A stretch of 64,000 nucleotides of DNA from Bacillota bacterium (GCA_023511625.1 JAIMBD010000002.1:124001-188000); one strand, 5' to 3'; shown: positions 42,609 to 53,191, numbered from the stretch's first letter. Made by a program: numbers and translations. Notes: generated by a model from the sequence alone, not told the origin.

Positions 42609-43136
42609 TCAGGACAACTCAAACAACGGCAGCTGCCAACGCGCCACCAGCAGCGGCACCCACAGCCAGGCCACTGCCACCCACAATACGGCCTGGATGT
42701 GCGTAGGAATGCCGAACACCAAACCCAGACCGTTGATGAGACTCACCCAGGGAATGTAGCGGCCCGACCAGAAGCGAAAGCAGTGGTACTCCTTCCCCGC
42801 CACGATGGCCGAGGCCGCCAAGGTGGCGGCCCATCCGCCGAGCGGCCACCACCACCAGAGCACGGCGCCTATCGTGACTAGCCCGCGCACAAGCCACCGC
42901 CACGTTGGGACCCAGACCAAAAACGTCCACCCCGCTACGGCCATCGCCACCGCCGACCACCCCTGCCACCAGTGCACGGCCGGCGCCTCCACGGCCGTGG
43001 CCACGGCGCAAGCCGTCAGCCCCACCACGAACGCCACCAAGCTCCAGCGGTAGACCAGGTCCCAGCGCGCCGGATACCGGGGCATCCGCACGCCCGGTGG
43101 CGGTTGAAGATGTTGGATGCGCTCTCGGTCGTCCAC
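42609..43136 (-). CDS. Integral membrane protein, DUF2301-like
   Basis: 175 residues with five hydrophobic segments rich in Trp. The conserved loop AGKEYHCFRFWSGRYIPW resembles the KExxC/F(R/G) signature of DUF2301 membrane proteins, which have no known function. The GTG at 43136 follows GGGAGGAGCAGAGAG; the frame upstream lies over dnaE. It is 26 bases after dnaE and may end that operon. Confidence 0.75.
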   Translation of the reverse strand: MDDRERIQHLQPPPGVRMPRYPARWDLVYRWSLVAFVVGLTACAVATAVEAPAVHWWQGWSAVAMAVAGWTFLVWVPTWRWLVRGLVTIGAVLWWWWPLGGWAATLAASAIVAGKEYHCFRFWSGRYIPWVSLINGLGLVFGIPTHIQAVLWVAVAWLWVPLLVARWQLPLFELS

Positions 43137-43162
43137 CTCTCTGCTCCTCCCTTCGAGGTGCC

Positions 43163-45940
43163 TCAACAGCCGGGGGCCGCAGGGGCGACAGGGTCCAGCG
43201 GCACCGGCACCTGTTCCCGCCACTCGACGTGGCGCCGCACCAGACCCACACCGGGCATGCGGCGCAAGGCCTGCAAGGCGGTGAAATCGGCAGCCACTGG
43301 CCACGGCAACCGCCGGCCGCGGCGGCCTGGCTCGACCAGCACCACCGTCTCGGTACCGGGATGGGCCGCCGCCCACTCGGCGACGGCATCCCGCACCGCG
43401 TGAAGGGATGCCTGGGCGTCAGGGCGCACGTACACCGGACCCGCCGGTACCGGCCACGGCCAGCCAAATGCCTGGACGGCGTGCACGCCCGGCGCGGCGT
43501 GGCGTTCCCCAGGGGTCTCGGGACTAAACCAATCCAGCTGCGCCGTGCGCCCTCGCACTCCGAGCCGGGCCAAGGCCCCCGCAGCCTCTAACGCCTCCAT
43601 CGCCCGTCGGTCCAGCCAGGGCCGTCCCCGCTGCCAGAGGTTTTCTCGGTCGAGAAAGGGGCCTCCCTGTTCCCGCTCCGCCACCAAGCGCGCCGCCGCC
43701 TCCAGTCCCAGTCCCCGGATCTGCCCGAGGCCGACCCGGATACCGCCCGCCTGGGGGGCGAAGCCGCGCTCGCTGGCATTGACGTCTGGCGGCCACAGCC
43801 AAAGTCCGGTGGCCACGGCCTGACCCAAGGCGTGGCGCAAGGCCTGCGGCGCCCGAAGCGTGGAGAGCTCAGCGGCCCAAAACGCCGCCGGATGATGCGC
43901 CTTGAGGTACGCCTCATAGTACGCCAAAAGCCCGTAGGCCGCCGCATGGGCTCGGTTGAAGCCGTAATCGGCAAAGGCCACGATGCGGCGCACGAGGTCC
44001 TCCACGGCATCGGCCGCCATTCCGCGCGCCATCAACCGCTCGGCCAGCCGGGCGGTCTCGGCAGCAAGCGCCGCACGGTCTTTCTTGCTCACCGCCGCCC
44101 GAAAGCGGTCGGCTTCGCGCCAGGTGTAACCGCCCAGCTCGCGCACGACCGCCATCACCTGTTCCTGGTAAACCAGGACTCCGTAGGTGTCGCGGCAGAG
44201 GGTCGCAATCGGGTCGCGCTCCGGTCCCTCGCCCCCGCCATTCCGCCGCGCCAGGTACTCGCCGACGGCGGCCATGGGTCCCGGGCGCCACAGCGCCACC
44301 ACATCCATCACCTCAGTCAGATGCCGCGGGCGCAGCTGGCGCAAAAGCGCCCGCACGCCCTCGCCGTCCAACTGGAACACGCCGTCGGTGTCGGCCTCCG
44401 CCAAAAGCCTAAGCGTGGCCGCATCGGCCGGGTCGATCCGGTCGAGTGGCACCGCCTTCCCCGTCCAGCGCTCTACGGCCGCGATGACTGCCAGCGTCCG
44501 CAGGCCCAACAGGTCCAGTTTTAGCCATCCCCGTCGCTCCACCGCATCCATTTCCCATTGGGTGATCCACCCGGACTCGTTGCGCTGCAGCGGCATGGAC
44601 TTTGGCAAGGTATCCGGGCTGACCACCACCCCCGCTGCATGCACCGAGGCGTGGTGAGGCAAGCCCTCTACGGCCAAGGCTCCCTCGATCCACGCCCGAG
44701 CCCCGGGGTGGGCCCCCGCCGATGCCTGCAGGACCTCCCGTTGGGTGGCCAGAGGCTGGTGGGGGTCGACGGCCCGCGCCATGACCGCTTCGATCAAGGC
44801 GGGAGGAATGTCCAAGACCCGGCCCACCTCGCGGAGGGCAGCACGAGGACCGAGGCTCCCGTAGGCGCCGATCTGGGCCACCCGGTCCTCCCCCCAGCGC
44901 CGGCGAAGATACGCCAACAGCTCGCCCCGCCGGTCCCAGTCGACATCAAGGTCGATGTCCGGCGGAGTGCCGCGGTCCGGATTGAGGAAGCGCTCGAACA
45001 CCAGCCCGTAGGGCAAGGGATTCACCTCGGTGATCCCGAGGCAATACGCCACCAGCGATCCGCCTACCGAGCCGCGTCCCGGCCCCACCCGCACGCCACG
45101 GCGCCGCGCCGCTGCCACCAGGTCGGCCACCACGAGGAAATAGCCAGAAAACCCCGCACCTGCGATGACCTCCAGTTCGTGCCGCAATCGCATCACGGCG
45201 GCTTTTGGCGGTTCGGGACCGAACCGGTGGCGCAGGCCCCACCCGGCGAGGCGGCGTAGCCAATGCACCTCCCGTTCGGGATGGGAGCTGACCCGTGGCG
45301 GACGCGCGACCGGCGCCGGCAAGACGTCGGGCTCGACGTCCGGCAGCGTCGGGGGGTTTGGCGGAAAGTGCTCCGCGAGTTCTGCAGCCGTCGGCGTCCA
45401 TCGCGCCTCAGGGCTCGGGGCATGGCCGCCGATGCGACAGACCAGGGCGTACGCCGTTCGATCGTCGCGTTCGAGGTAGCGGACGGGCCACGCCGCCACC
45501 CACGGCCCCTCGCTTTCCGGCCGCTGACCGGGCGCCACCGCCTCGGCCAGCCACATCCCACGGGGAGCCAGATGGTAACGCCGCGCCTGGACGGCGAACC
45601 AGCCGGGAGCCACGACCAAGAGATCGGGATGGGCCACAACTTCCCATTGGGGTTCGCTCAACGTGGCGCACAGATGGGCAAAGGCGGCGCGGTTGCGCGC
45701 ATACAGTTTCAGTTCGACACTGCCCACAGGCGTATAAAGCCGCCGCGTCACCCCGATCCACGGCGTCAGACCGTGCCGCCGGGCCAACCCTTGGAACCGG
45801 TCCGCAGCGGCCAACGTCTCCCAGTCGGCGATCCCAGCGACGGCGATGCCTCCCGCCGCCAGCCGTTCGATACCCCTCTCCAAGCGCCAGGCGGACCGCA
45901 ACAACGAGTAGCCGGTGAAGATGTCCAGGCAGGCGTGCAC
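43163..45940 (-). CDS. dnaE: Short DNA polymerase III alpha subunit (DnaE-type)
   Basis: 925 residues, against about 1100-1170 for usual DnaE. The palm has GPGRGSVGGSLVAYCLGIT and the catalytic TPPDIDLDVD; fingers and HhH parts include MDVVALWRPGPM and YNRAHAAAYGLLAYYEAYLKA-like (FNRAHAAAYGLLAYYEAYLK). The PHP opening, normally HLHxHSxxSxLD, is HACLDIFTGYSLL, lacking the metal histidines, so proofreading is probably lost. The OB-fold after the HhH region seems missing. QLDWF near residue 800 resembles an internal clamp-binding motif. GTG start at 45940. It may be the main or an accessory polymerase; PolC is not visible here. Confidence 0.9.
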   Translation of the reverse strand: MHACLDIFTGYSLLRSAWRLERGIERLAAGGIAVAGIADWETLAAADRFQGLARRHGLTPWIGVTRRLYTPVGSVELKLYARNRAAFAHLCATLSEPQWEVVAHPDLLVVAPGWFAVQARRYHLAPRGMWLAEAVAPGQRPESEGPWVAAWPVRYLERDDRTAYALVCRIGGHAPSPEARWTPTAAELAEHFPPNPPTLPDVEPDVLPAPVARPPRVSSHPEREVHWLRRLAGWGLRHRFGPEPPKAAVMRLRHELEVIAGAGFSGYFLVVADLVAAARRRGVRVGPGRGSVGGSLVAYCLGITEVNPLPYGLVFERFLNPDRGTPPDIDLDVDWDRRGELLAYLRRRWGEDRVAQIGAYGSLGPRAALREVGRVLDIPPALIEAVMARAVDPHQPLATQREVLQASAGAHPGARAWIEGALAVEGLPHHASVHAAGVVVSPDTLPKSMPLQRNESGWITQWEMDAVERRGWLKLDLLGLRTLAVIAAVERWTGKAVPLDRIDPADAATLRLLAEADTDGVFQLDGEGVRALLRQLRPRHLTEVMDVVALWRPGPMAAVGEYLARRNGGGEGPERDPIATLCRDTYGVLVYQEQVMAVVRELGGYTWREADRFRAAVSKKDRAALAAETARLAERLMARGMAADAVEDLVRRIVAFADYGFNRAHAAAYGLLAYYEAYLKAHHPAAFWAAELSTLRAPQALRHALGQAVATGLWLWPPDVNASERGFAPQAGGIRVGLGQIRGLGLEAAARLVAEREQGGPFLDRENLWQRGRPWLDRRAMEALEAAGALARLGVRGRTAQLDWFSPETPGERHAAPGVHAVQAFGWPWPVPAGPVYVRPDAQASLHAVRDAVAEWAAAHPGTETVVLVEPGRRGRRLPWPVAADFTALQALRRMPGVGLVRRHVEWREQVPVPLDPVAPAAPGC

Positions 45941-45963
45941 GGCGCGTTCCGCCCCCTTTGTCT

Positions 45964-47793
45964 TTAGCGCTGGGCCTTCTCCCGCTTGCGGCGCACGGGG
46001 TCTAAAATGGCCTTGCGCAGGCGCACCGACTTCGGGGTGATTTCCACCAACTCATCGGCGCGCACGTACTCCAAAGCCTCGTCCAACGTCAGGACCCGAG
46101 GCGGCGTCAGACGGATGGCCTCCTCGGCGGTTGAACTGCGGATGTTGGTGACATGCTTGCGCTTGCACACGTTAAGCTCCAAATCAGTGGGGCGACTATG
46201 CTCTCCCACCACCATGCCGGCGTACACCGGCGTCCCCGGCCCGATAAACAGAGTGCCCCGCAGCTGGGCGTTGTCCAAGGCGTAGGCCGTGGCTTCCCCA
46301 GTCTCCAAGGCCACCAGGGCTCCGCGCGGGACCTCCTCCAGATCCCCGAGGTACGGCCCGTATCCGTCGAACAGGTGATTCATCACGCCGTACCCGTGCG
46401 TGGCATGGATGAAAGCAGTGCGAAACCCTAACAACGCCCGCGCCGCAATGCGAAACTCCAACCGAACCTGTCCCCCGCCGGCCGGTCCCATGCTCACCAA
46501 TTCGGCCTTGCGGGGACCGATCAGCTCCATCACGGTGCCCACAGCCTCTTCGGGCACATCCAAGAACAGCCGTTCAAACGGCTCCAGCCACCCCTCGGGG
46601 CCTGGCTTGAGGATGACCTCGGGCCGGGAGACCTCCATCTCGTAGCCCTCCCGGCGCATGGTCTCCAGCAGGACGGCCAGGTGCAGCTGCCCGCGGCCGG
46701 AGACCCGAAACACCTCAGGGGCTTCCGTCTCCTCCACCCTTAACCCCACGTTGCGTTCCGCCTCCCGCCACAGCCGTTCCCGAAGCTGGCGGGAGGTGAC
46801 AAACTGGCCTTCGCGGCCGGCAAACGGACTGGTGTTCACCCCGACCAAGATGGTCAGCGTGGGCTCGTCCACGACCAAGGGGGGCAGGGGCGCCGGCGTA
46901 AGCGGGTCGGTGATTGTCTCCCCGATCCCCACGTCGGCGATCCCGGCTACCGTCACGATGTCCCCCACGGCCGCTTCTGCCCGCTCGACGCGCCGCAACC
47001 CGAGGCGGCCAAACACGCGCGTCACCCGCGTGCGCACCGGTTCCGAGCGGCCGCCCCCTGCCACTGCCACCATTTGCCCGACGTTGAGCCGCCCTTGTCG
47101 AATGCGCCCGATGGCTAACCGGCCGAGGTAGTCGTCGTGTTCCAAGGTCGTCACCAACAGCTGCAACGGGCCGTCCGGGTCCCCCGCCGGAGCCGGGATG
47201 TGCCGCACAATGGCTTCAAACAGCGGAGCCAACGTCCCGCTCGCAGTCCAGGGCAGGGCACAAGTCGCCACTCCCAGTTTGGCGCTGGCGTACAGCACAG
47301 GAAAATCCAGTTGCCGGTCCGTCGCTTCCAGATCCACAAACAGCTCCAGGACCGCCTCTAGTACTTCCGCCGGTCGCGCGCCTTCGCGGTCCATTTTATT
47401 CAGCACCACAATGGGTAACAGTCCCGCCGCCAGCGCTTTATGGAGCACGTAACGCGTTTGAGGCATCGGCCCCTCCTGGGCGTCCACCACCAAAAGGGCC
47501 CCGTCGACCATGCTCAGGACCCGCTCGACTTCGCCGCCGAAGTCGGCATGGCCGGGTGTGTCCACGATGTTGATGGTCACGCCGTCCCACACCACGGCCG
47601 TCGTCTTGGCCAGGATGGTGATTCCCCGCTCGCGCTCGAGGTCAAAGGTGTCGAGGGCCCGTTCGGCCAACTGGGTAGGGTCGCGAAAGATGCCGCTCTG
47701 CTTGAACATGGCGTCGACGAGCGTGGTCTTGCCGTGGTCGACGTGGGCAATGATGGCGATGTTGCGGAGATCATGGCGTTCCACCCAAGCCAT
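45964..47793 (-). CDS. typA: Translational GTPase TypA/BipA
   Basis: 609 residues. The GTPase domain has [12 protein letters not shown] (G1), ERERGITI (G2 region), [16 protein letters not shown] (G3), [10 protein letters not shown] (G4) and SAK-type G5 (ASAKLG). Domain II, an EF-G-like domain ([19 protein letters not shown]) and the TypA-specific C-terminus ([31 protein letters not shown]) follow. It binds ribosomes and aids 50S assembly under stress. The ATG at 47793 overlaps the end of murD by 23 bases and follows GGGAGGGGTGCCG. Confidence 0.96.
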   Translation of the reverse strand: MAWVERHDLRNIAIIAHVDHGKTTLVDAMFKQSGIFRDPTQLAERALDTFDLERERGITILAKTTAVVWDGVTINIVDTPGHADFGGEVERVLSMVDGALLVVDAQEGPMPQTRYVLHKALAAGLLPIVVLNKMDREGARPAEVLEAVLELFVDLEATDRQLDFPVLYASAKLGVATCALPWTASGTLAPLFEAIVRHIPAPAGDPDGPLQLLVTTLEHDDYLGRLAIGRIRQGRLNVGQMVAVAGGGRSEPVRTRVTRVFGRLGLRRVERAEAAVGDIVTVAGIADVGIGETITDPLTPAPLPPLVVDEPTLTILVGVNTSPFAGREGQFVTSRQLRERLWREAERNVGLRVEETEAPEVFRVSGRGQLHLAVLLETMRREGYEMEVSRPEVILKPGPEGWLEPFERLFLDVPEEAVGTVMELIGPRKAELVSMGPAGGGQVRLEFRIAARALLGFRTAFIHATHGYGVMNHLFDGYGPYLGDLEEVPRGALVALETGEATAYALDNAQLRGTLFIGPGTPVYAGMVVGEHSRPTDLELNVCKRKHVTNIRSSTAEEAIRLTPPRVLTLDEALEYVRADELVEITPKSVRLRKAILDPVRRKREKAQR

Positions 47794-49189
47794 CGGCACC
47801 CCTCCCCTCCCCGACCCGGGCTTTATAGTCCTGGACCCACCGGCGAAATCGCTCGCCGCGCTCTTGAAAGTCGCGGAACATGTCGTAGCTGGCCGAGGCG
47901 GGGGACAACAACACCACCTCGCCGGCCCGCGCCTCGGCGGCCGCCAAAGCGGCCGCGCCCTCAAGGCTTTCCGCGCGAAACACCTGAACCCCCAGGGGAT
48001 CCAAGACCGTCGCGATCTTCTCTCGGGTCGCCCCGATAAGGACCACCGCGCGCACGGTACTTTTCGCCACTGCCTCCGCCAAGGGCGTATAGTCGAGATG
48101 CTTGTCGTAGCCTCCGGCAATGAGGATGGCAGGGGCCGTCACGGCCCCAAGCGCCGCCGCCGTCCGTTCTGGGGTCGTGGCAATGGAATCGTTGATGAAG
48201 GTGACGCCCTTCACTGTTGCCACCGTCTCCAACCGGTGGGGCAGCCCTCCGAATTCGCGGGCCACCTGGGCCACCGCCTCCCTGCGCCCGCCTGCCAGCA
48301 GCGCCGCCGCCGCCGCATAGGCCACGTTGGCCAAGTTGTGTCGTCCGATGAGTCGGATGGCCGAGACGGCCACCACCGGCTGTGCCGCCTGGCCTGCTGG
48401 TTGCCACCACAACCACTCGCCATCCGACCACATGCCGGCCTCGACCGGCCCCTCAAGGTCCACCCGATAACGGCGACCTTGGCCCACGCCCGCATACTGC
48501 TCTACCACCGGATCCCGCGCCGGAAGCACCGCCCAGTCGCGGCGCCCCTGGTAAGCCAAGATGCGCGATTTGGCCATCCCGTACGCCTCGAACGATTCGT
48601 GGACGTCCAGGTGGTTCGGAGTCAGGTTGAGGAAGACGGCCCCCCAAGGGCTGTGTTCTACCAACTCCAACTGAAACGAGGAGAGTTCCAGCACTGCCAC
48701 GCCGTGCCCGGACGCAGCCATGGCCTCCCAGTCCCACAGCAAGGAGCGGCCCAGGTTGCCGCCCATCCACGTGGGGACACCCGACGCCTTCAGCGCCAAG
48801 CCGACCAGGGTGGTGGTGGTGCTTTTCCCCGCCGACCCTGTGATCCCCACTACCGGCAGCGGACACGACGCCAGCACGAGGTCGGTCTCGCAGGTAATCC
48901 GCGTCCCACCCGCCTTGAGCTTGAGGATGGGAGGCTGCGTTTTGACCATACCTGGGGTAAGGTAGACGGCAGCCAAATCGGTACGCTCGCTCAAACGCTC
49001 GAGGTAGTCCGGTCCCGCATAGACCGCCTCCACGGCCTCGTGCCCTTCCAAGGTGGCCAAGGTCGCCTGCACGGCGTCCGGCGGCTTGCGATCGGCCACC
49101 ACCAGTCGATATCCCCGGCGAGACAGGTACGGGACCAGCGGCTGGTTGTTGGCGCCCAACCCCACCACTGCCACCGTCTCTCCGGCCAT
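47771..49189 (-). CDS. murD: UDP-N-acetylmuramoyl-L-alanine--D-glutamate ligase
   Basis: 472 residues. It adds D-glutamate in peptidoglycan precursor synthesis. N-terminal Rossmann [20 protein letters not shown]-binding [48 protein letters not shown] and a C-terminal [16 protein letters not shown] and [12 protein letters not shown] are MurD-specific. MurD is usually in the dcw cell-division cluster; here it lies between aspC and typA, three bases after aspC. Confidence 0.95.
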   Translation of the reverse strand: MAGETVAVVGLGANNQPLVPYLSRRGYRLVVADRKPPDAVQATLATLEGHEAVEAVYAGPDYLERLSERTDLAAVYLTPGMVKTQPPILKLKAGGTRITCETDLVLASCPLPVVGITGSAGKSTTTTLVGLALKASGVPTWMGGNLGRSLLWDWEAMAASGHGVAVLELSSFQLELVEHSPWGAVFLNLTPNHLDVHESFEAYGMAKSRILAYQGRRDWAVLPARDPVVEQYAGVGQGRRYRVDLEGPVEAGMWSDGEWLWWQPAGQAAQPVVAVSAIRLIGRHNLANVAYAAAAALLAGGRREAVAQVAREFGGLPHRLETVATVKGVTFINDSIATTPERTAAALGAVTAPAILIAGGYDKHLDYTPLAEAVAKSTVRAVVLIGATREKIATVLDPLGVQVFRAESLEGAAALAAAEARAGEVVLLSPASASYDMFRDFQERGERFRRWVQDYKARVGEGRGADGLGGTP

Positions 49190-49192
49190 GCG

Positions 49193-50383
49193 CTACCGGC
49201 CCTCCACCAGGGCGGCCATACGATCGAGCCCCGTAGCGATGCGCTCCAGCGACGTTGCATAAGACAGGCGGAAGTAGTGCGGAGCGCCAAAGCCGGTGCC
49301 TGGTACCACCGCCACCTTCGCCTCTTCCAGCCACGCCAGAGCCAAATCGTCCGAGCTGGCGATGGTTCGCCCGGCAACGACCTCTCCAATCAGCCCGCTC
49401 ATGTCCACCCACAGGTAAAACGCACCCTTCGGCACCGCCGCCTTCAGGCCCCGGATGCGGTTGACCCGTTCCACGGCGTACCGGCGGCGGCGGTCGAACT
49501 CCTGTCGCATCGCCTCGACAGCCTCTTGGGGACCGGTCAACGCCGCCACTGCCGCCGCCTGGGCGATCGAGGTGGGATTCGAGGTGGACTGCGACTGGAT
49601 GCCGGACATGGCCTCGATGATCGCCCGCGGTCCGGCTGCAAAGCCGATGCGCCACCCCGTCATGGCGTAGGCCTTGGACACCCCGTTGATGACGATGGTC
49701 CGCTCGCGCATCCCGGGAAACGCGGCGATAGACACTTGCTGGGCGTCGTCGTAGACCAGCCGCCCGTAAATCTCGTCCGAAATCACCCAAAGGTCTCGCT
49801 CCACCGCCAGCTCGGCAATGGCCCTCAGCTCTTCCGGAGGAATCACGGCACCGGAGGGATTGCTCGGCGAATTGACGATGAGCCCGCGCGAGCGGCTCGT
49901 CAAGACGGCTTCGATGTCCTCTCGGGTCAAGACCCCATCCGCCCGCCGGATGGGGACCAGCTGCACCTCCCCGTCGGCCAGCCGAATCTGTTCGGGGTAC
50001 GTCACCCAGTACGGCACCGGGAGCAGCACCCCATCCCCGGGGTCCACAATGGCCATGATGGCGTTGTACAGCGAATGCTTGGCCCCGACGGAGATCAGGA
50101 CCTCATTGGGCTGGTACCGATGTCCCACGTCGATGCGCAGCCGCTCGATGACCGCCGCTTTCAGTTCCGCCGTCCCCGCCACGGCCGTGTAACGCGTCTG
50201 GCCCTGCCGGATGGCCTCAATGCCAGCCTCGGCGATGTGCGCCGGAGTGTCGAAGTCCGGTTCCCCCGCCCCAAAGTTGACCACGTCCACCCCTTCGGCC
50301 AACAGGCTCTTGGCCTTGGCGTCGATGGCCATCGTCGGCGACGGACTCAACCGCGCCGCGCGCGTCGCCAGCTCCAGTCCCAT
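49193..50383 (-). CDS. Aspartate aminotransferase family protein (class I/II PLP)
   Basis: 396 residues. Fold-type I aminotransferase of the AspB/AatA Ib subgroup: [35 protein letters not shown], the PLP lysine in [15 protein letters not shown] and the C-terminal arginine in YFRLSYATS. It probably makes aspartate from oxaloacetate and glutamate; dual prephenate or arginine specificity cannot be excluded. The ATG at 50383 follows AAGGGAGACGGGGAG. A D-glutamate-using neighbour (murD) and a distant D-amino acid transaminase may be linked in cell-wall precursor supply. Confidence 0.9.
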   Translation of the reverse strand: MGLELATRAARLSPSPTMAIDAKAKSLLAEGVDVVNFGAGEPDFDTPAHIAEAGIEAIRQGQTRYTAVAGTAELKAAVIERLRIDVGHRYQPNEVLISVGAKHSLYNAIMAIVDPGDGVLLPVPYWVTYPEQIRLADGEVQLVPIRRADGVLTREDIEAVLTSRSRGLIVNSPSNPSGAVIPPEELRAIAELAVERDLWVISDEIYGRLVYDDAQQVSIAAFPGMRERTIVINGVSKAYAMTGWRIGFAAGPRAIIEAMSGIQSQSTSNPTSIAQAAAVAALTGPQEAVEAMRQEFDRRRRYAVERVNRIRGLKAAVPKGAFYLWVDMSGLIGEVVAGRTIASSDDLALAWLEEAKVAVVPGTGFGAPHYFRLSYATSLERIATGLDRMAALVEGR

Positions 50384-50425
50384 CTCCCCGTCTCCCTTCG
50401 CCTTCGTTCTTCGCTTCTTCAGCCA

Positions 50426-51112
50426 TTATACGCCGCCGCGCCGCCCTGCCGCCTCCCCGGCCGCGTGCCGACATCCGTCGGCCAGCGGGCACATCCCGCA
50501 CCGCGGCGTAGGGCGACAGACCTCCTTGCCGAGGCGCACCAACAGCGCATGGAATTCCTGATATTGCACCACGTCGGGCGGGAGCGCGCGCTCGACCGCC
50601 CGTTGAATCGCATGGTACCGGTATCGCGGATCTGGCCAAAAGCCGATCCGCAAGAAAATCCGGTGCGTGTAGCGGTCGACCACGAACACGGGATGGCCTG
50701 CGCCGTACAGGAGGATGTCGTCCGCCGTCTCGGGGCCGATGCCGCGCACCGACAGCAGCGCCTGACGCAAGCTCGGGGCCGAGAGGGCCAAAAGCCGGGC
50801 CAGCCCTTGCCGCCCCGGCCTACCGTAAGCCAACACCAGCTGCGCCAAGCCGCGCAGCCGTTGCGCCTTACTGGAGAAATACCGCGTGGGGCGCAAGGAC
50901 GCCTCCAATAGCCCCGGCGGCGCCTCGACGATGGCCTCCGGTTCCCACAGGCCGTGGGCCTTGAGCCGCGCGAGCGCCATCTCCACGTTGCGCCAAGCCA
51001 CGGCCTGAGTGAGAACGGCTCCCATGGCCATTTCCCAGGGATCCGCCGCTGGCCACCATCCCTGAGGCCCCCACGCCTGGAGGAGCCGCCCGTACACCTC
51101 GGTTAACTCCAC
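50426..51112 (-). CDS. Endonuclease III-like HhH-GPD DNA glycosylase
   Basis: 228 residues. HhH-GPD base-excision enzyme: [18 protein letters not shown] is the hairpin and [15 protein letters not shown] carries the catalytic aspartate. The lysine of bifunctional Nth (normally in GVGRKTA) is replaced (GIGPETA), as in MagIII-type monofunctional 3-methyladenine glycosylases. A C-terminal iron-sulfur loop is present: [16 protein letters not shown], with five rather than six residues in the first gap. It lies 19 bases after qcrC, in the same run of genes. Confidence 0.87.
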   Translation of the reverse strand: MELTEVYGRLLQAWGPQGWWPAADPWEMAMGAVLTQAVAWRNVEMALARLKAHGLWEPEAIVEAPPGLLEASLRPTRYFSSKAQRLRGLAQLVLAYGRPGRQGLARLLALSAPSLRQALLSVRGIGPETADDILLYGAGHPVFVVDRYTHRIFLRIGFWPDPRYRYHAIQRAVERALPPDVVQYQEFHALLVRLGKEVCRPTPRCGMCPLADGCRHAAGEAAGRRGGV

Positions 51113-51131
51113 GCGCCCTCTCGTAACTCCT

Positions 51132-51857
51132 CTATTTCAATGACGACAGGTAGTTCACCATGTAGTCGACGGCTGCCGGGGGCAGGTGTAGGTTCGGCAT
51201 TCCCCCGACCGGGTTCACCAGCTGTTGGCGGATCTGGGCCGGGCTTAGGATGCTGCCCACATGGGTCAGATCCGGGGGATAGACGAAGTGCCCCGGAGAG
51301 ACCGCCACGACTCCCTTGGCGTTGCCACCCAACCCCTGGATGGAATGGCAACTGGCACACGACTGCTGAAAGATGGTAATCGGTTCCTGCGCCACCAAGT
51401 AGTCATGGTTGTAGATGCCGTTGGCGGTAAAGTACCCCAAAAAGGTCAGCCCGAACAGCATCAATCCAAACGCCACCGGACGCTTGAGCAGGCGCCGCTC
51501 CCGGCTGCGGTCGTAGAACGGCACCAGGTACAGCGCCAAAATCAACAGCACCGGGATCAGGAACATCAGCACCCAGTCGTACTTGGTCAGCCCGAGTTCG
51601 CTCCAATAGTAGCCGGAGACGTCGAAGAAATTCTGCACCCAGTAGAAGTACCAGTCCGGAGCCGGCACATACGCCCAGTCCGCCGGGTCGGCGATGTGGC
51701 CCAGGGACGGATGCACGAAGATGGAGAACACGAACAGGGCGGCTACGGCCGTCAGGCCCACCACCATCTCCTTGAGCAGGTGCTCAGGCCAAAACGGCAC
51801 CACGCCTTTTTCGTGGTATTCCTTCGCCTTGTGCTCGCTGTGGTCGTGCTCGTACAT
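51132..51857 (-). CDS. qcrC: Menaquinol-cytochrome c reductase cytochrome b/c subunit
   Basis: 241 residues. A subunit-IV-like membrane part with three hydrophobic helices (EMVVGLTAVAALFVFSIF, WVLMFLIPVLLILALYLV, VAFGLMLFGLTFLGYFTANG) is fused to a C-terminal cytochrome c domain with haem motif CASCHSI and a later Met ligand region GGMPNLHLPP. This fusion is typical of Bacillota bc complexes. The ATG at 51857 follows AGGGAGGACGTTC. It forms an operon with qcrB and qcrA. Confidence 0.95.
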   Translation of the reverse strand: MYEHDHSEHKAKEYHEKGVVPFWPEHLLKEMVVGLTAVAALFVFSIFVHPSLGHIADPADWAYVPAPDWYFYWVQNFFDVSGYYWSELGLTKYDWVLMFLIPVLLILALYLVPFYDRSRERRLLKRPVAFGLMLFGLTFLGYFTANGIYNHDYLVAQEPITIFQQSCASCHSIQGLGGNAKGVVAVSPGHFVYPPDLTHVGSILSPAQIRQQLVNPVGGMPNLHLPPAAVDYMVNYLSSLK

Positions 51858-51881
51858 GAACGTCCTCCCTGTACCCGCGCT

Positions 51882-52553
51882 TTAATAGGGGCCGGTGATG
51901 CCGTTGCGGCGGATCATGAGAAAGTGCAGGCCTAAGAAGCTCAGCAACAAGGCCGGCAAGAACAGCACGTGGATGGCAAAGAACCGGCTCAAGGTGGCCG
52001 CGCCGATATGGTTGCCGCCGGCAATGATGTTGAACAAGGCCTTGCCGATGAAAGGCACGTACTGGACGAAGCTGACGCCCACCTGGGTAGCAAAATACGC
52101 CTTCTCATCCCAGGGCAACAGATAGCCGGTGAAACCAAAGGTGAGGATGATCAGCAACAGCGTCACCCCCACCAGCCAATTCAACTCGCGCGGCTTCTTG
52201 TAGACGCCCATCCAGTAGATGCGCAGCATGTGCAGCGTGACCATGATGATGATCAAGGTCGAGCCCCAGTTGTGCATGCTCAGAAGCTGCTTGCCGAACA
52301 GGACGTGGTCCATGATGTACCGCGTCGAGTTGTAGGCGTTGGTAATGTCCGGCACGTAATCCATGGCCAGGAACATGCCGGTGACGAACTGGGCGATGAT
52401 GAGGAGAAACGTCACGCCCCCGAAACAGTAGACGAATGCCGAGACCCGTTCGCTGGGATTGGTGTGGGCAGGGACCGGGTGGTCCGCGATGTCGCGCCAC
52501 AGCGGCGAGACCATCATCCGCTCGTCCAACCAGCGCACGAAGCGCGTAAACAT
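51882..52553 (-). CDS. qcrB: Menaquinol-cytochrome c reductase cytochrome b6 subunit
   Basis: 223 residues with four main membrane helices and paired haem histidines in SMHNWGSTLIIIMVTLHMLRIYWMG and RFFAIHVLFLPALLLSFLGLHF. GYLLPWDEKAYFATQV is the cytochrome b6 quinol-site region. It oxidises menaquinol and passes electrons to the Rieske protein and haems b. Confidence 0.97.
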   Translation of the reverse strand: MFTRFVRWLDERMMVSPLWRDIADHPVPAHTNPSERVSAFVYCFGGVTFLLIIAQFVTGMFLAMDYVPDITNAYNSTRYIMDHVLFGKQLLSMHNWGSTLIIIMVTLHMLRIYWMGVYKKPRELNWLVGVTLLLIILTFGFTGYLLPWDEKAYFATQVGVSFVQYVPFIGKALFNIIAGGNHIGAATLSRFFAIHVLFLPALLLSFLGLHFLMIRRNGITGPY

Positions 52554-52597
52554 CTTCTTCGCTCGCCTCCCACCGCGTCGAAGTGGCTCGTGGCGTC

Positions 52598-53191
52598 TTA
52601 GGCCTGCTTGACCATCAAACAGGGACGGCGAGGCGACTCGCCCTGGCGTTCCCAGGCGCCAGTAAACGTATCCTCGCGGGCGATCCAGACCTCACCGTTC
52701 GTCAGCTTCCACCGAAACACCCCGAGCGGTCGGGGCGCAGGCCCTGACACGTTCAACCCATCAATGGTGTACACGCTACCGTGGCACGGACAGTGAAACT
52801 GGTTGGCCGACGGCACCCAGTCGACGTGACATCCGAGGTGGGTGCAGATGGGCGACAAAATATAAAAAGGGCAGCTCCCCCCGATGTAGCGGAGGTAGGC
52901 GTAGTCCGACGCCGGTTGCTTGACCCAATGGTCGAGCGCCGTATATGTATAACTGGCTTTGACCACCGACCCCACTCCGCCGGTACCGGCCGCAAGCGAG
53001 GCGGCCTGCAACTTCGAGGCCAAACCCAGGCGAATCCAGATGGGCTTGCTGCGGGCAAAGGCCGGCGTAATCGCCGCCCCCACCGCCGGCACCGCCACCA
53101 AGAGCGCGATAACCCCCATGGTGACGTTGAGCACCCAATTGAAAAAGTCCCGACGCGTCCACCCCGCCTTTTGCGGCTGTTTGCCGGCCAT
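52598..53191 (-). CDS. qcrA: Menaquinol-cytochrome c reductase Rieske iron-sulfur subunit
   Basis: 197 residues. The N-terminus TRRDFFNWVLNVTMG is a Tat-type signal anchor. The [2Fe-2S] ligands are in CTHLGCHVDW and CPCHGSVYTIDG, with the disulfide cysteines. First gene of qcrA-qcrB-qcrC. Electrons from CoxMSL-reduced menaquinone would pass through this complex (inference). Confidence 0.97.
   Translation of the reverse strand: MAGKQPQKAGWTRRDFFNWVLNVTMGVIALLVAVPAVGAAITPAFARSKPIWIRLGLASKLQAASLAAGTGGVGSVVKASYTYTALDHWVKQPASDYAYLRYIGGSCPFYILSPICTHLGCHVDWVPSANQFHCPCHGSVYTIDGLNVSGPAPRPLGVFRWKLTNGEVWIAREDTFTGAWERQGESPRRPCLMVKQA

Noticed and set aside
47510-50911. 1133-codon open frame on the plus strand
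   Set aside because: Lies antisense to typA, murD, aspC and the glycosylase gene; high GC keeps stop codons rare, and no domain is recognisable.
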